A stretch of DNA of 64,000 nucleotides from Cenococcum geophilum 1.58. Lineage: Eukaryota; Ascomycota; Dothideomycetes; Gloniales; Gloniaceae. Shown in pieces: positions 1-13,511 of the stretch (the stretch's first letter is position 1; each line of letters begins with the position of its first letter). The DNA lies in contig KV748214.1 in the NCBI GenBank assembly GCA_001692895.1, positions 1,399,166 to 1,463,165 on the forward strand. The letters are read 5' to 3'. A program made the translations under genes and the position numbers. The notes beneath the pieces were generated by a model. It was given only the letters and a program-made list of their open reading frames with translations. It ran no database searches and was not told the origin of the DNA.

Positions 1-1260
1 CACAGAATAATCTTAACACACTTAATTAGCAATTTAGCATAAGCTAATAACTTATTTTTATTATTTTTTTAGGCCACTCTAACCTATAGGCCATTGTATA
101 ACTATGAATTCAATACCGCCGCTAACAAACGCCTGGTAATTAGGTGCACAGTATACTGCTATCCTAGGAGGAAAAGGTACGCTCGTCTTCCTATCTAAAA
201 CTTGCGAAAGGGAGGACCCCTACAAAACCCTAGCAGAGATAAGTAACTGCTTATTCTTGCCAGTTAACTATCCTCCCTAAATAGAATCTCTTAGCCTTAC
301 TATAGCGCCAAATTTTAGTGCCTAGTGTATTATTAGCACTAAATACTAGATGTTTTTGCTAAAGAATACTTATATCTATAATCTAACTCCCTACTTTGTT
401 ACACAAGCCGCTAATCTTTTGTTCTAACCTGGTGCTAATATACTAGTTAAAGTATCTTAACTTAGGAGCCGGTTTGTATTCTCTATTACTTAAAAGCCAT
501 TTTTTTAGACTTCTTATTATGCCTTCCACCTCTTTACTAATTACTACGCTGTCTAGGTGTTTCCTTATTAGGGATTAAGCGGTCCGATATGAATTGCGTA
601 GAATTATAATAGATGCTTTAGATCTATACTAGGGTAAATATGCCTAGACAGAGCGGTTTCTTAGTAGTAGCCTCGGTGGATGGGTAATAAAACCTTATAA
701 ATATACCTCTTTTATAGAGCTAGGACTAGACCCAAGATATGGACAAAAAAGTCATTACCGCTAATAAAGGCGTTTCGGGCAGTTATTTAGAGGGGCGTTT
801 TAGGCAGTATTTTTAGTAGGGTATAGCTTACCACGTAACTTATTTTCCCAACCTTAAAACCATTAAGCTACTATTTAGCCCACATTTTCCTACAGGCATA
901 CTCATGGCATTTTTTTCTTAACAAAACCCTCACCGCTAACACGTTAATCGCGATACTTACTTCTATTATACCCCAATTTAAATTAATACTCCCGTTAATC
1001 CTTTAAAGCACACGCCTGTAGTACCCTCTTTCCGCTTTTAATAATGCGGTCGCCCTTTTACTCCTAACTAATAGCCCAGTCTTCGTTACGCATAAAGCTA
1101 TAAATATACTATAACTTTCCTAGCTAGACCAAATATGCCACCTAAAACCCTCTCCACTAATATACCGTAAGAGGTTACCAGTATTAGATTCGCGTCTATA
1201 TTCGCTCTTACCTCCAGAAACTATTATATTATTAGCCTATAGCCTCTAAATACAAATTAA
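1..1260. other. AT-rich RIP-degraded DNA, no gene recognised
   Basis: Every frame is broken by frequent TAA/TAG codons and TpA is very common, as expected after RIP. Around 560-930 a plus-strand frame keeps coding-like stretches between stops, so a former gene may lie here, but I recognise no family. Confidence 0.6.
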
Positions 1261-1261
1261 T

Positions 1262-1505
1262 CTTATCTTCTTACCCTTAACCTAGACTTGGTCCCTTAGA
1301 TACAGGCATTTACTAGTCTTTATAATTATAGGACATAGATTAGCCCCTAAGCACGCCGCAATTAAACGCGCCCTAAGCCATCTACTATGCACTAGAGGCT
1401 ACGTCTTAGGTAACTATTATAATATAAAAGGTCCGCTAAGAACCCCGTATCCTTTAGCCTTTGCGCTATAACTAATACCTTAAAATACTAGCAACAGCAG
1501 CTACT
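1262..1505 (+). repeat. Direct repeat, copy 1
   Basis: This stretch recurs in the same orientation at about 2290-2535. Shared landmarks include the words 'aacctagactt', 'gccctaagccatctactatg' and 'taactattataatataaaag'. Mismatches are mostly C/T and G/A transitions. Two direct copies about 1 kb apart could be LTRs of a small non-autonomous retroelement or a simple duplication. I found no clear primer-binding site or target duplication, so the class stays open. Confidence 0.65.
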
Positions 1506-2289
1506 AACTTCTTTATTTAGTAGCTATACTTAAGGTACGCCTAAACGTATATATTCTATCTTTGCTAGTATATATTATAAAGCAAATAACCAATATGGCG
1601 TTTATGTGCCGTTAAGTCCCTAAAGACGGAGAGAACGTTTCTAAGGCAGATAAGGCTTCTTTATATAAATTTAAAGAGTTTTCAGAGCTAGAGCTAGGAG
1701 AAGTTAAAGTGAGGCTATTATCTGTATAATTACTAAGCAAAATTAACGAAGTTATAGGTTATTAAGACAATTGGTGTTTATTTTACGCCATACTCTAAGC
1801 GCAGAAATTATATAACTTAATATTCAGACTATCTCCGCGGGACCAGTAACTATAGTACTGAGATCTTAGCACAATTTAAGCATAATAGACGCCCGGTCCG
1901 GTATAAAAGTTAGTCTAATTGTATTCTGCATATATAGGATGGAGAATTAACTCTAGATAATTTAGGGAAGCGTATAATAAAGCTTAACCAAGATTTTATA
2001 AAAGTGCATCTTAATGCGGCTTCGACTGGTATAGGGGTAGGTTTTAGAATCTTGACAGCTAGGTACTTCTATAGGCCTAAAGCTGCGGCGGCGGTTGCGG
2101 CTTTGTGTGCTTATTTATACCGTTTTATATACTTAGGAGACCTAAAGCTCTAAATAGTGGCTGGCCTCAAATCTTAAGGACTAAGTATTTAGATTAGCAA
2201 GTTATTTTACTATTCTGTCCTAGTACTTACTAAGAATTAATCTTAGTCTTCCCTAGAATATAACATCTATAAACGAAGTTAATTACCTA
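1506..2289. other. DNA between direct repeats
   Basis: AT-rich sequence between the two direct-repeat copies. A plus-strand stretch near 1900-2110 remains fairly free of stops, but no protein family is recognisable. Confidence 0.5.
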
Positions 2290-2535
2290 TTCTTGTCCTT
2301 AACCTAGACTTAATACCTTAGATGTAGGCGTTTACTAGTCTTTGTTATTACAGGACGTATATATATAGGTTGGCCCCCAAGCACGCCGTAAATAAGTGCG
2401 CCCTAAGCCATCTACTATGTACCAGAGACAGCGTTTTAGGTAACTATTATAATATAAAAGGTCCACTAAGAACTCCGTTATCTACCTAAAGCCTTCGCGC
2501 TATAACCTATACCTCGAAATACCAGCAACAGCACT
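2290..2535 (+). repeat. Direct repeat, copy 2
   Basis: Second copy of the repeat at 1262-1505, same orientation, roughly 1030 bp downstream, separated from copy 1 mainly by transition differences typical of RIP. Confidence 0.65.
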
Positions 2536-5500
2536 AGTGACTACGCGCTAATCTTAATAATTTATAGGTTTCTTTTCCAATTAATATTTTTCGAAGGTTA
2601 ATCTTTGTAGGAAACTATAATTGTCTTACTTCTATTAGTATAGCTACGTTAAATTTATAGAGATTAAATATATGTTTCCTAATATTTACTATAGCTATAC
2701 ACCGCTAATATTTTACAGCAATAGCCAAGGCTTAATTTTACGTAGTTAGCCTAGTTTACATAACTTATGCCAACGAACTCGTTAATGGCTACTATTATAC
2801 TGTTTACTTAGCTAAGGCAAATAGTAAGATTTTACTTAGCTCTAGGAGTATAGGCTGTACTAGGTCGGTTAAGGGCGTATATTACGGCAACGGTAGGTAG
2901 GGGGCAAAAGAGGATATATATAATTTACTCTTAACGCTAGCTGAAAATATTTCTATAGTTGCGGCAACCTCCCTAAATAAGCCAGCTAAGGCTTAATCCT
3001 TACTAGAAATAACCTTCTAGCGCCTAGTAATCTCCGTAAATATATATATAGCTTATTAATAATTCCTAGCTTTAGGATTTACTCCAAGAGAAGCGTTATT
3101 GACGGTATGCCACCTTTATATTATCTAGTAATCCGCCTAATTACTAGTCCTCTTCACGCGCAGCGTCTAGTACAGCGTAAATACGTGGTGCGATTGATGC
3201 AATGCACTATATAGTATTAGCTTAACATAATTTTTTATCTACCCTTATCCCGTGGGTTGCATTAGATAACCAGCTTACCCTACTATATAAGCCACCAATC
3301 TAATATAGCTAACATTACCCTATAACCCCGCTTATAATCATACTATCTAATCTAGAGCTTAGTGGAAAGCCTATATCTATAGGCTTTAGGCGTAATATAG
3401 AGTCTTACAGCATATATATGCCGCAAGCCACTACCTAAGGATAATGTAGTTATAAAAAATTTGTTAGAAAACTTGGCCTTTTTAGGCTCCTAATGGAATA
3501 TTGAGTTGGGTCAAATATATATCTGCTAAGTTTATGCGTCCTTACGTAAAATTAGGTATTTAAACTGCCCCAAGCTCCTAGTTCACTTAAATTACCAGCC
3601 TTTACTTTACTAAGATATTACAATGGATATTAAACCGGATATAAATAATTCGCCCACCAATAACTTAAGCGCTCGGTTACCTACTTTAACGCTAATCACT
3701 AAGAAGCGTGTTAAGGACCAATCTTATAACTAAAAGTAAGCTAAGGGCAACGAGGATACTTAAGTAAGCCGTCTATAGGGATTATGTAGTATAGACTAAT
3801 AAGGCAATTGGAAGGAAACCTTAAAATTACTAGAGCGCCCCCTTATCTCGACTCTGCTATAGATTGAAAATATAGTATTTATACCAATATTTACTTAACA
3901 AAAACCGATAGATAGGATAGGTTTTACCCCGACAAAACTACTAGTGTCAATTGTGGCTATCGCCATATCAGTAGCTACGCATCTGCGTAGGAGGGGTCTT
4001 ACATCTATAGATAAGATAAAGGCTCTCCATAATAAGATAGAGGCTCTTCTTAATAAGATAAAGAAGTCTACTAGGGATTGCCTTACTAGAATAGATGCTA
4101 ATCCGGACGTCTATATACCAGAAACTGTATAAAAGCTTTAGTTAGTAATCTATATAAGGGAGAAGATCGAGATTAAGGGACGTTATGGGATATTTTAGAC
4201 TTTCTTTATTCATAGTAGGCGATTAGAACATTACATAATTAGTATTAGTTTAGATTTACTAAGCAACTACCTTCCTGTTTTTAACTATTCGATTTCTTTA
4301 GTAGATTGGCATTAATATTACGCTGGCGTAAAGTTCCTAGATAATAAGGAGTGCGATTATAAACAGCTTTACTAACTAATGTACTATAGGTGTCCGAGGA
4401 TTTAGCGGACAGGGTATATAGCTGCCCTAACTGTCTAAGTGAGGTTTTTAAGAGAATGGGGTAGTAAAATTCCACAGAACCTGACATTCATTAACTTAAT
4501 TATTGTTTTTAATCATATTATGCTTGATAGAAAAGATTATATTAGATATAATGTTGCAATTATCTATAAAGCGAAGCCTTGATTATTAGGCTTAATATCT
4601 AGGCTTCACTGTTGCCTTTTTAGACAGCTGCTACTCCTATATAGTGGCCTACTGGATTTAAAGTAGTGTATTAGAGTAGATTCGGGGCCGAATCTACTCT
4701 ACTCTAGCCTAAATAAACCACTAGCATACTAGGGCCATACCCTTACGCAACTCTATTACGTAAATCCTATAAAATAGTAAGACAGTATAAATAAAAACCG
4801 AGGCTGCGATAAATTGTAACCTTTGAAGCTTTCTGTCCTCTAGGGGTTATCGGTTAGATAGGTTGACTAGGGTGAAATCTGTGTCTCCGGCTAGGTCTGT
4901 TCCCTACCCTACTCTAACCTTAATATCTATTCCTATTATACCCTTAGTAATATAGACCTACGCTAATTTTGGTATTGCTACCACTTGCCTCTTAAAAATG
5001 TTGCGCTATTGTCTTTCCTATAGTGTATCTTGGTTATACTATAAATAGAAGGTTCCTAAAAAAGGTACCCTACTTAAAATAGGTATCCTAAGACTAGTTT
5101 TAGGGCCCTAAATCACATCCTATTAAAACCTATATTGTTTTTATACTAAGCTAACTAGCCTTATATTACTTGGTTTAAATAAATAAATATATCTTTTATT
5201 TGTTTTTTTGCGGATTGTAGAGGTATAAACTAAAATGGCTCTAATATAATTGAGCAATATTAAACGCGGAAAGTGGAGGAACAAGTGCTAGGAGCAATTA
5301 TTAAAATATATAGGTAAGACCGAACAAGCTCTATTTAATTATAACTAACGCTTCTATAGGGAGCAAGTTAGAAATTATAATAGAGCCGTTATAAGTCCGT
5401 CTTATTCCTGGCCTAGACGATCCTTATATTTAAAGAGTGCTACTAGAAAAGGAGGAACTATTCTTAAGAATTTTTTTAAAAAATATAAGCGATAATTTTA

Positions 5501-7195
5501 TTGGTGCTTATAAGGAATTATATAAAGGAGTTGGCATAACGTTTAAGGCTGTATAGGTTATAGCTACTATAAAGATAAACTCTATAAAAGCGCAAGGCGT
5601 TATAATATCGGTAAATGTATACAAGATATCTTAAATTATTAGGTTTCCTAACTTCTTATAGACGCTAAACTACCTAAAGGTTAGCTTTAGTGCAAAAATT
5701 AATAAGCTATAAACGGAAAATGCTAGGTTAGCTTAAGAGTTAAGTAAATTAAGAGATGAGATATCTATAGAGATAGAGCTTAGGTAGTAGGCAGAGGAAG
5801 AAGTAAGTTGGCTTAGGAATACTAACCAGCAACTTTAATGGGAGGCTTAGGATAGCGTAATAAAGTATATTTAAGGGCTTAATTTAATCGGGCTCCTATT
5901 AGAGGAGTTAAAGACCTAAGCGCCTCTAGGAGGTTGCGAGGTCTTTTGTTAAGTTAAATCCCCAATCTAAGCTAGTAATTTAGATAGTTGAAAAATTTAA
6001 GTATATAAAATTCGCTATAAGAACAAGAGATATTTAGAAGGTTATAAGAGCGAGTGAGCGAGTAAGCATATAAAGTGGGAATAAAAGAGTATAGGATAAA
6101 AAGCGTTCTTTTCTCCGTCCTAGTTACACTAAGTATAGGAACTGCTTTAAAAATATAACAAGTAATTAGGCGTTAGGCTTCGCGCTCTAACTTAAGAAAG
6201 AGATATATCCTTAACTTTAGACTAGTAAGTAGTTATAATTTACGAAGATTCCTAGCTATTAACGCTTTACTTAAGTAAGTACTTCCTAGGGCTTAACGAC
6301 CTAAGTAAAACTCTTTCCTCGGAACTGCCGTTATTATATAATAACACTAATGACTCGCTACCTAAATTGATATTATTATGTAGACGTATGGTAATGTTTA
6401 GGAATACGCCGTCTACGTCATTCCTGCTATTAAGCATTAAGTATTGCGGTAGGGGTTCTTAGGTTAAGGCACTTAATTCCATTAGTTATTGTTTGTAGGC
6501 CCAATTAAAAACCTAATAAGAAAAATAATAGATGTAAGTTTTTAAACGGTTCTGGAGCATAGGTTAAGACCTAGTAAAGGCTATAGCCCGTAATAGGCGT
6601 TTGATAATAATGAAAATGCATATACTAATAATTAGAGATGTTGTTAGTTAATAAGGAGACGAGATAGTATAATATATACATATTTCTAGTATAGATTTTG
6701 TAAAATTATCTAATAATATTAATTTATAAAAAAAATAGAAAGGGCCTAATTCTAGGCCCCCGTTACATCGCCATAGGTTAGCTATTTTTATATCACTTAG
6801 GACTATTTTTAGGACTAGAAGTTCTTGTATAAGTATTAGAAGAATTTATATAGGAACTGGCCTATTTCTATTTCAATATAACTAGTTTTAAAGCATTCTC
6901 TTAAAGTTTATTATCCTCTTATTATGGTAAAGGGAGGAATATAACTAAAGCGAGGTGTCTTAGTTACCTTTATACTTGCCGCTATCTATTATATAGTTCT
7001 AGCGCTGTAGGTACTATATAAGGAAAGCAACATAAAGGCGGGTATTATAACCTTAAGTATAAGATATTACTCTCTATCCGGATTTTTACGAGTGGCTTTA
7101 ACTAATAGGTTCTTAAATTTAGTTTAATTTTACTATTAAACCTCTAGATAATCCTTTCGTTATACTACGCGCCCTTTTAGAGCGAGATATCCTTT
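2536..7195. other. AT-rich RIP-degraded DNA, no gene recognised
   Basis: No intact gene is supported. Plus-strand frames at about 2575-2990 and 3930-4130 keep short coding-like runs with TAG/TAA where Gln or Trp would fit, so decayed genes are likely, but no domain is recognisable. A 62-codon open stretch at 3944-4132 has heptad-like Leu/Ile spacing and no upstream support. I see no RNA gene. Confidence 0.5.
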
Positions 7196-7199
7196 AATC

Positions 7200-7870
7200 T
7201 TTTTAGACCGAAGTTATAAGTGTTGCTAATAGCGTTGCGACGGCCATCTCTAGTGCTATCAGCTAAGTGCAAAGCGCCGTAAACGCTGCCGCTACAGCCA
7301 TTCCTAAAGCTATTGAGGAATTAATTCCTAAAAATTGCTTACTAGGTACGAAATAATTCTGTGTCGGATTTACTTATAATATGACATATGATGACTTGCC
7401 ATTAACTCTCTCTAATATAGTGCTAGAAGAGGTTAAAAGCTTTCTTAGAGACTAACTTAATGACCTTTAATCTCTAGAAGGGATTTTAACGAAAGTCACT
7501 TCTATATATATCTAGGACTGCTTAATTATAGGGCTGGTTTTGATGCTTATCTTAGCTACTATATTCTTCTATTTAATATTTAGCCGCTTATTTTATATCG
7601 CGGCTATTCTTCTAAGGCTTAGCGTTCGATTAAGGGTAGTAATTTATTTAGTATTAGGTATGGTATGTTATATCCCTTTCTTTATACCTGCTGTTGTTTT
7701 GTATATTTTCTAGTTAAAGACTAAGAAACTATTATCCGAGATTGAGATAGAGAAAGGTAAGGTAAGTAGATTATATTTAGGAGCTCTCTACTATACTATT
7801 GTGATAACACTGCTGACTACTCTTATACTAGCTGTTATTTAAAAATATATTATAAGAACGAAGGATAGGC
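7200..7870 (+). pseudogene. RIPed pseudogene of a multi-span membrane protein
   Basis: One plus-strand frame reads for about 220 codons with roughly half a dozen stops, nearly all TAG/TAA where CAG, CAA or TGG would fit. An Ala/Ser/Val-rich amphipathic stretch comes first, then a Cys-containing segment, then at least three hydrophobic segments, one reading GLVLMLILATIFFYLIFSRL. The layout is that of an integral membrane protein with a soluble N-terminal part. I do not recognise the family. Seen: frame continuity, stop identities and hydrophobicity. Inferred: former gene killed by RIP. Confidence 0.55.
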
Positions 7871-9632
7871 AATAGAGGCGGAAATTAGGGGTGCTAAAGG
7901 TCATATTTAGAGATTGTGATAGCTATTTATAAAAAAACACTTTAATTAAGAACTAGGAGTATAACCGGTAAAAAAAAAGGGCGCTTTATAGGGATGTTTT
8001 GTCGTAATATATTAGAAGGCCGTGTTAGGAAGGTCTAATTACTAACGGCGTGAGTTAGCGGAAGCATAAATTTTCTTAAATAGCTTAGAATGTACGCAGT
8101 TCTTTATAGCGTTTGGTTTTAGGTTAGTTAGCACTTTATTTAAATATATATAAATAATTAGCAGCATCTAAGTCCCTTATAGTTAGAACTGAGCATAAGC
8201 GGCGAAAATGTAATGCCTTAACCGCGTAATACCTTTTTAGGGATCTCGGACGTTTAAATAAGAACTAGTATAACGTTACTTTAGCTATCGGCATTTATAA
8301 TTACCGTCATCTTATATATAGTAGCTAATATAGCTAAGCGTCCTAATTGGGTTACTCTATGGGCATTAATAGGCCACGTAAGCTAGATAAGACCGCGGAA
8401 CCAATATAGCTAAAGATATTTCCCTATTGCTATTTATATTAAGGGGACCATATTTGGCCCCCTTAATATCCCTAAAATGCTTCTCTATTTTAAGATATAT
8501 TTTATAGCCACGCTTAAAATTAGTTGTCCTTCCTATTATTTAATCCCTATATCCTATCTATAAATAGATGCTTAAATGATAATTAAGCGAGTATAAAAGG
8601 ACGTCCGTTTTTAACTCATTAGTAATTATATAAAATCCGCCCCCCCCCCTAAAAAAAAAATACGCGAAACCGAGATTTACTACCTTTTATCCTATAACGT
8701 ATTTACAATCCTAGCAATATATCCCTTACGAACTTTTAGCTCCGCTCTCCTTCTCGGCGTTATCTCTTAACTTGTCTCCTTATCCCCCATTACCCCAACC
8801 CTTGCACGGCGTTAAGACACCGTCTTTAGCTTCTATCTCCTAGATTGCTTTAATCTTAGCTTTAAGGGCAATATATTTAGCGCTACGTGCTTATTGGTTA
8901 ATGCTGAGCCTATACCCTTAAGCGTAAATCTAGATTAATATATTATAAATGCTATAGGGAATATGGGGTATTTATTTAAGTAAGTCTCCAATCCACTACT
9001 TAAGGGGAAAGGAGGGAAGAAGTAAAGTAGAAATATGTGCTAATATGGGGCAGTGGCGGTGCCTTTAGCTCCTGTTTAGACTATACCTTAAACAGCAATA
9101 CGTTGGAATTAACTTACAATTATGCAATAGGTGCTCCCAATACGTTTAAAAAGTCTACTATTAATCTTAGTAAGTAGAAGTATAAAATGTCCGTATACTC
9201 TACAAAACTAATAGAGAAGATAAATAGTATAACGGAAGAAAACGGAAACGGCGTATTTATATATAATAACGGAAGGGTCAATTGCCGAGCTCCTAGTGCT
9301 GCTTGAATTTAAGATTATAAGCATATTATAGACATAAAGGCATAGCGTATATAGTCTAGGCGAACGACTTCTAATAAGTCGAAGATTTTACTTACTGTTT
9401 TAATTGCCTCCTCCTCCTAAGTATTATTTAAGACTATATCCTACCTTATAACCGTAGTCTATTAATTATATTGATTAACATAATATATATTTCGCGAAAT
9501 AAAATCTACTGTTCTCTTCCGAGGCTAATGGAAAGAGGTAACTTAATAAGGATCTAAGTCGCGTATACGTGTTTAAGTAGAGCGGTAATATTTAGGAGAT
9601 TGGTACTAACTATCTATAAGAGGGCAAAGCTT
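7871..9632. other. AT-rich intergenic DNA
   Basis: No gene recognised. Contains a poly-C/poly-A tract at about 8641-8660 and scattered short open stretches on both strands without family resemblance. Confidence 0.5.
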
Positions 9633-10071
9633 AAAAAGCTATTACTGTCCCTCCCTATATGCCGAGACACCCTCCGTGCCGAGATATATAAGGGGTACTT
9701 TAACTTGCGCGCTATAGCAGATATAATGCTAATGATAACTTCCCACCATTGTAATAAGGCTTTAAGGCTTAGATAAGACCCTAATATAAGTATTGTAAGT
9801 AGTAAGAGCTTAATAGTGGTACTGTAGTAAAGGGACATTGTTACGCTATAAAAGGAGGCTCGCTGCGAATTAGGCGCGAAGGCGACGATACAAACGTAAT
9901 TTATAGGTAGGAGGGGCCCCAAATGTTTAAAGGTAGCCACAGCATACGACTTGTATAGAATTATAGTAAAGCTCGACGTATACACAGAGTTATAGTTGCT
10001 TAAAGTCAAAGTACCACTTATATTTTCCGGTACGGTGGGTTTTCCGCGACCCAGGGATAGACGCTATACTT
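9633..10071. mobile_element. MITE-like element with about 65-bp terminal inverted repeats
   Basis: The left end (about 9635-9705) and the reverse complement of the right end (about 10000-10070) match: both read roughly tccctccct, then two imperfect 'gccgagac/gcggaaac' blocks, then 'aaggggtactttaactt'. The interior of about 300 bp holds a block ('aaaggaggctc..gcgaaggcgac') found again at 32.6 kb and 44.5 kb and inverted near 14.4 kb. There is no transposase. An open stretch on the minus strand inside it is a by-product of the repeat, not a gene. Confidence 0.7.
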
Positions 10072-12071
10072 TACTATCCTCCTTCGGAGTAGTATAGGTA
10101 ACTTACACCTAGGCTAGATAAACTAGCTAATTAAGATTAATTTACTAATAGTGATGCTGCTCCTTATATTACGAAATTTCTCCCGCTTAAGGGAGTCCAT
10201 TATTAGTTATTTAAAGCTTAGGGAAATACCTAAAGCCTTTTTAAGCACAACTACCATATTTATAAGCGAAATTTAGTGGCCTGTTTTGGGTATAAAGGAG
10301 GGGGAGAAGAATTTAGTCTAACTATTACCTAATGTTTAGAGATCTAGTATAGGAATAATTTTAATGGTCGCCAGAACCAAGGACTATAATTGGGTTCTAT
10401 GCGGACCTAAAACTAGTCTACTTATTAGTTGGTATAGTGTTTAAACCCATAGAGCCCGTTTCTAGGTCCCCTATTTTTAGCTATTAGGGGTAAGGGTGGC
10501 GTGGCTAGGTATAAATACATTGTTCTTTTTAATTAGTCTCTTTAAGTTCTAGCCCTGTTTTAGAGTTCACGTACAGAATATTCCTAGCCTTTTAAAAGAA
10601 AGCAATTTAAATATATAAAACCATGTTCTAGAGTCTAGAGTAGGTCGAGCCCTATAATATAGAAGTGTATTCTAAATAGAAAGTAGGTATAATATTCTTA
10701 TAAGAGGACAAAAAGCTTCTAAATACTTATCTTTTAAACCTCTAAAAGGCGGGGGAGTTACGGGTATAGTAATCGCCGGTACTGTGTTTATTATTATACT
10801 GCTTGCTCTTTATATATATTTACATTATTAGAAGCGCGCCATACATAATAGAAGCCTTAAAGTTAGTCCTGGTATAGTTTTGCAGCAAGCCTAGTAACGG
10901 ACAGCTCATCTATAGATATTATTAGTTAGTAGTGAAATATTAATCCTATATACATTCTTACCTGCTATAAATATGCAGTTGTCCCTAATTTAAGAAAAAA
11001 AGTTATTAAGCCCTAGATGTATATATACACCTCTATTAAACTAAATCAGATTTCCTTACTACTATCTTACTACTATCTTTAAGACTAGAACCTAATGTCT
11101 TACTACCCCACTATTTACAATTGTATGTCTTATTAAATGTCTTATTGAATGTCTTATTACCTATTTCTATTACCAATTACTAACTCTTAAATCTTGAGCG
11201 GACGGCTTATAGTCGTATCCACACTATTTTTGTAAAGATTACTATATTGCTATAAACTTATAGGGAGCGTGCCGGCAGCCCGCTTAGGTAGCCCCCTTAT
11301 ATAAAAAGACTAACTATACTACAGATAGATTAGGCTAAGGGGCGCCGATTTATGCAAAGATAAGTCACTAGAATATTTAATAAGCCTTTAAACTTTTATT
11401 ATATATATTACGGCACTGTTATAAACCCTAGTTAGGGGCTCGGCCGAGCCTTAGCGCCATATATATAGACGTGTCCTTTTATTAGCGACTTAGTTAATTA
11501 AGGTACGAGCACGGCAAAAGGGACGCGCAAGCCTATATAAATAGTAGTCTATAAACGAGGATCTAAAGCTAGAGAAAGGAAAGGAGAAGAAGAGCAGCGT
11601 TGGCTAAAGTAGGGTTCTTTTATGCGGTCCTCTAGTCACGTAACTATAAAGTTCTACCAATTTCTACTAGTGCCGTAATACCTTTCCTCGACCTTCTTCC
11701 AGACCTCATCTTAGAATTCTCATTTACTACCTATTAATAGATTCTATTTTTTTAACTGAGCCTTTATAATATACTAACTAAAACACCTTAGAATAATAAA
11801 AATATTTTATAACAAATTATAAGTTTCCTTAGTGATGGCATAAGAAAGTGCTATTAACTTTAACGTAACGATTAAACAAACCGAGCCTTGCTATTTATGC
11901 TCTTTACAAAACCGTGGCTAATAAGTAAGAAGAAAGTTTTATATTTATTATACACCTATATAGCGAGAATCTTACTACTTTACCTGTTCTATAGTTTAAA
12001 TATTAAAATATTAGAAAAACAAAAAAACCTAAACTTCGTATAATGATATAATAAGACCTTTCTACTTTCTT
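10072..12071. other. AT-rich region with a possible single-span membrane-protein remnant
   Basis: Mostly uninterpretable RIPed sequence. At about 10745-10835 (+) one frame gives GGG-VTGIVIAGTVFIIILLALYIYL followed by a stop and basic residues. This resembles the Gly-rich linker plus single membrane span of many fungal cell-surface proteins. The rest of such a gene cannot be traced, so it is noted here and not called as a gene. Confidence 0.4.
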
Positions 12072-13110
12072 TTAGGAAGGTAATATAATAACCGGCCCTA
12101 CTATTGTTGCAAGAGTCAGATCATTGATATTATCAGGCTGCTGTACTGTTACTACGGCGAAAGTTACTCTATTTATTTCTTGTGGCATATAAGCGGTCCC
12201 CCTCCCAAGGGTGGTGATATTTAGAGGTATATATACTAGCACGTTAAGCTAATTAACCCATCTAATGAAAAGTTGCTTGCCTTCTTCAGCAATAAATGGC
12301 ATTTGCATTAGATCCTACGTAAACTTACTCTCTAATAGTCTATTAGTGCTGTTACTAAATACTCCGCCAGTTAATTATATAATAGTTAGTCTTGGTAAAA
12401 TAGGCAATAAGACTTCAACCGGGCAAGATCTAGGAACGATAAATAAAAGAGCAAGATTATACGCCTATATATCGCTAATCCCGGTGTTAAATGGAGCCGG
12501 ATTAGGTACTTCGTCCTAGATATGACGAAAGAATGCATTATAGCGGAATTTAACAGTAAGTATTAATAATACCAATCTTAAAAGCAGAGGATTAGTAACT
12601 GCAAGTCGTTTAGTAAGTCTAATAGTGGCTCTAATACTTACTAAGGTTATAAGATAGGTAAGTCTAAAGAACCCCTTAGTCAAATTTATTAGGAAGGAGT
12701 AATTATAAGGAGAAATTAATGGTATGTTATAGGCCTTAAGTAAGTTTGTAAGGCTTTTAAGGTAGACCTCTTCTTACTATAAGAGTGTTAGGTAATATTT
12801 CTAGACTTTAAAGTAGTAGTATACTTACAGCAGCAATCTTACTAATAACATCAATAGCATTATTAGGATATTCATTTGTTCCCTACTTTATAATTTCCGT
12901 TAAGCCAGTATTAAAAAAGGACGCCTCTAAATTTTCAAGGAAGTGCGCTAATTGAAGTTCTTTAATCGCACCCGCAGATATTATAGTTAGTACTCCACTG
13001 TTCAGCGGACCACTACCTATTATAGCTGTAGTATTGGAATAAAGGGGCGCCGCGGTAGCAAAGCTTCCTAGAGCGATAGAAGTCATATAAAGGAGAGCAT
13101 TAATATCCAT
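12072..13110 (-). pseudogene. RIPed pseudogene of a secreted ferritin-like domain protein
   Basis: The minus-strand frame begins at 13110 with a clear signal peptide (MDINALLYMTSIALGSFATA). The ferritin-like helix signature ELQLAHFLENLEASFFNTGL follows. A GTAAGT-type intron is readable near 12770-12830, after which a Glu-Glu-Val helix continues. The frame persists to TAA at 12072 with scattered in-frame TAA/TAG, nearly all at Gln or Trp positions. Known family: fungal extracellular ferritin-like proteins (Rds1/desiccation-related type), about 300-400 aa, function poorly defined. The gene is dead but nearly full length. It lies divergent from the deoxyribosyltransferase-like pseudogene. Confidence 0.75.
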
Positions 13111-13511
13111 AAAAGGGTATATAGTTACGGTCGAAATAACTATAGAGTGTAATTTACAACTCCAAAACCTACTAGATTTATAGGATATATAGTAAGAGAT
13201 CCCTTTACTATTTCTAATTTCTATTTTAACCTTAAATTTTAAGTTATAGGGGTCTGCTTTAGGGCACCCCAAGGAGTTATTTATAGTAGGGTCCCTATTT
13301 TAGGACCCTTAAATTGTCTTAAGCAGCTTAGCAAAGTACATCGCCTCAATATAATAGTTATTAATGGGGGTAATACCTTATATTAAATTGTGTTTAACAG
13401 ACACTTCATTACCTATCGCTTTATTATGCTAACTAATCTCTTATTTTACCTATTCCAAGGATTGGGTTTCGTTTATCCATTAGTCACTAATATTGCGTAA
13501 TTATAAGCACG

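Noticed and set aside
1262..2535. LTR retrotransposon
   Set aside because: The direct repeats fit LTR spacing for a tiny element, but no TG..CA ends, primer-binding site or target duplication could be confirmed, so only a direct repeat is reported.
12265..12519. 84-codon plus-strand open frame
   Set aside because: Antisense to the ferritin-like pseudogene, whose minus-strand frame explains the openness.
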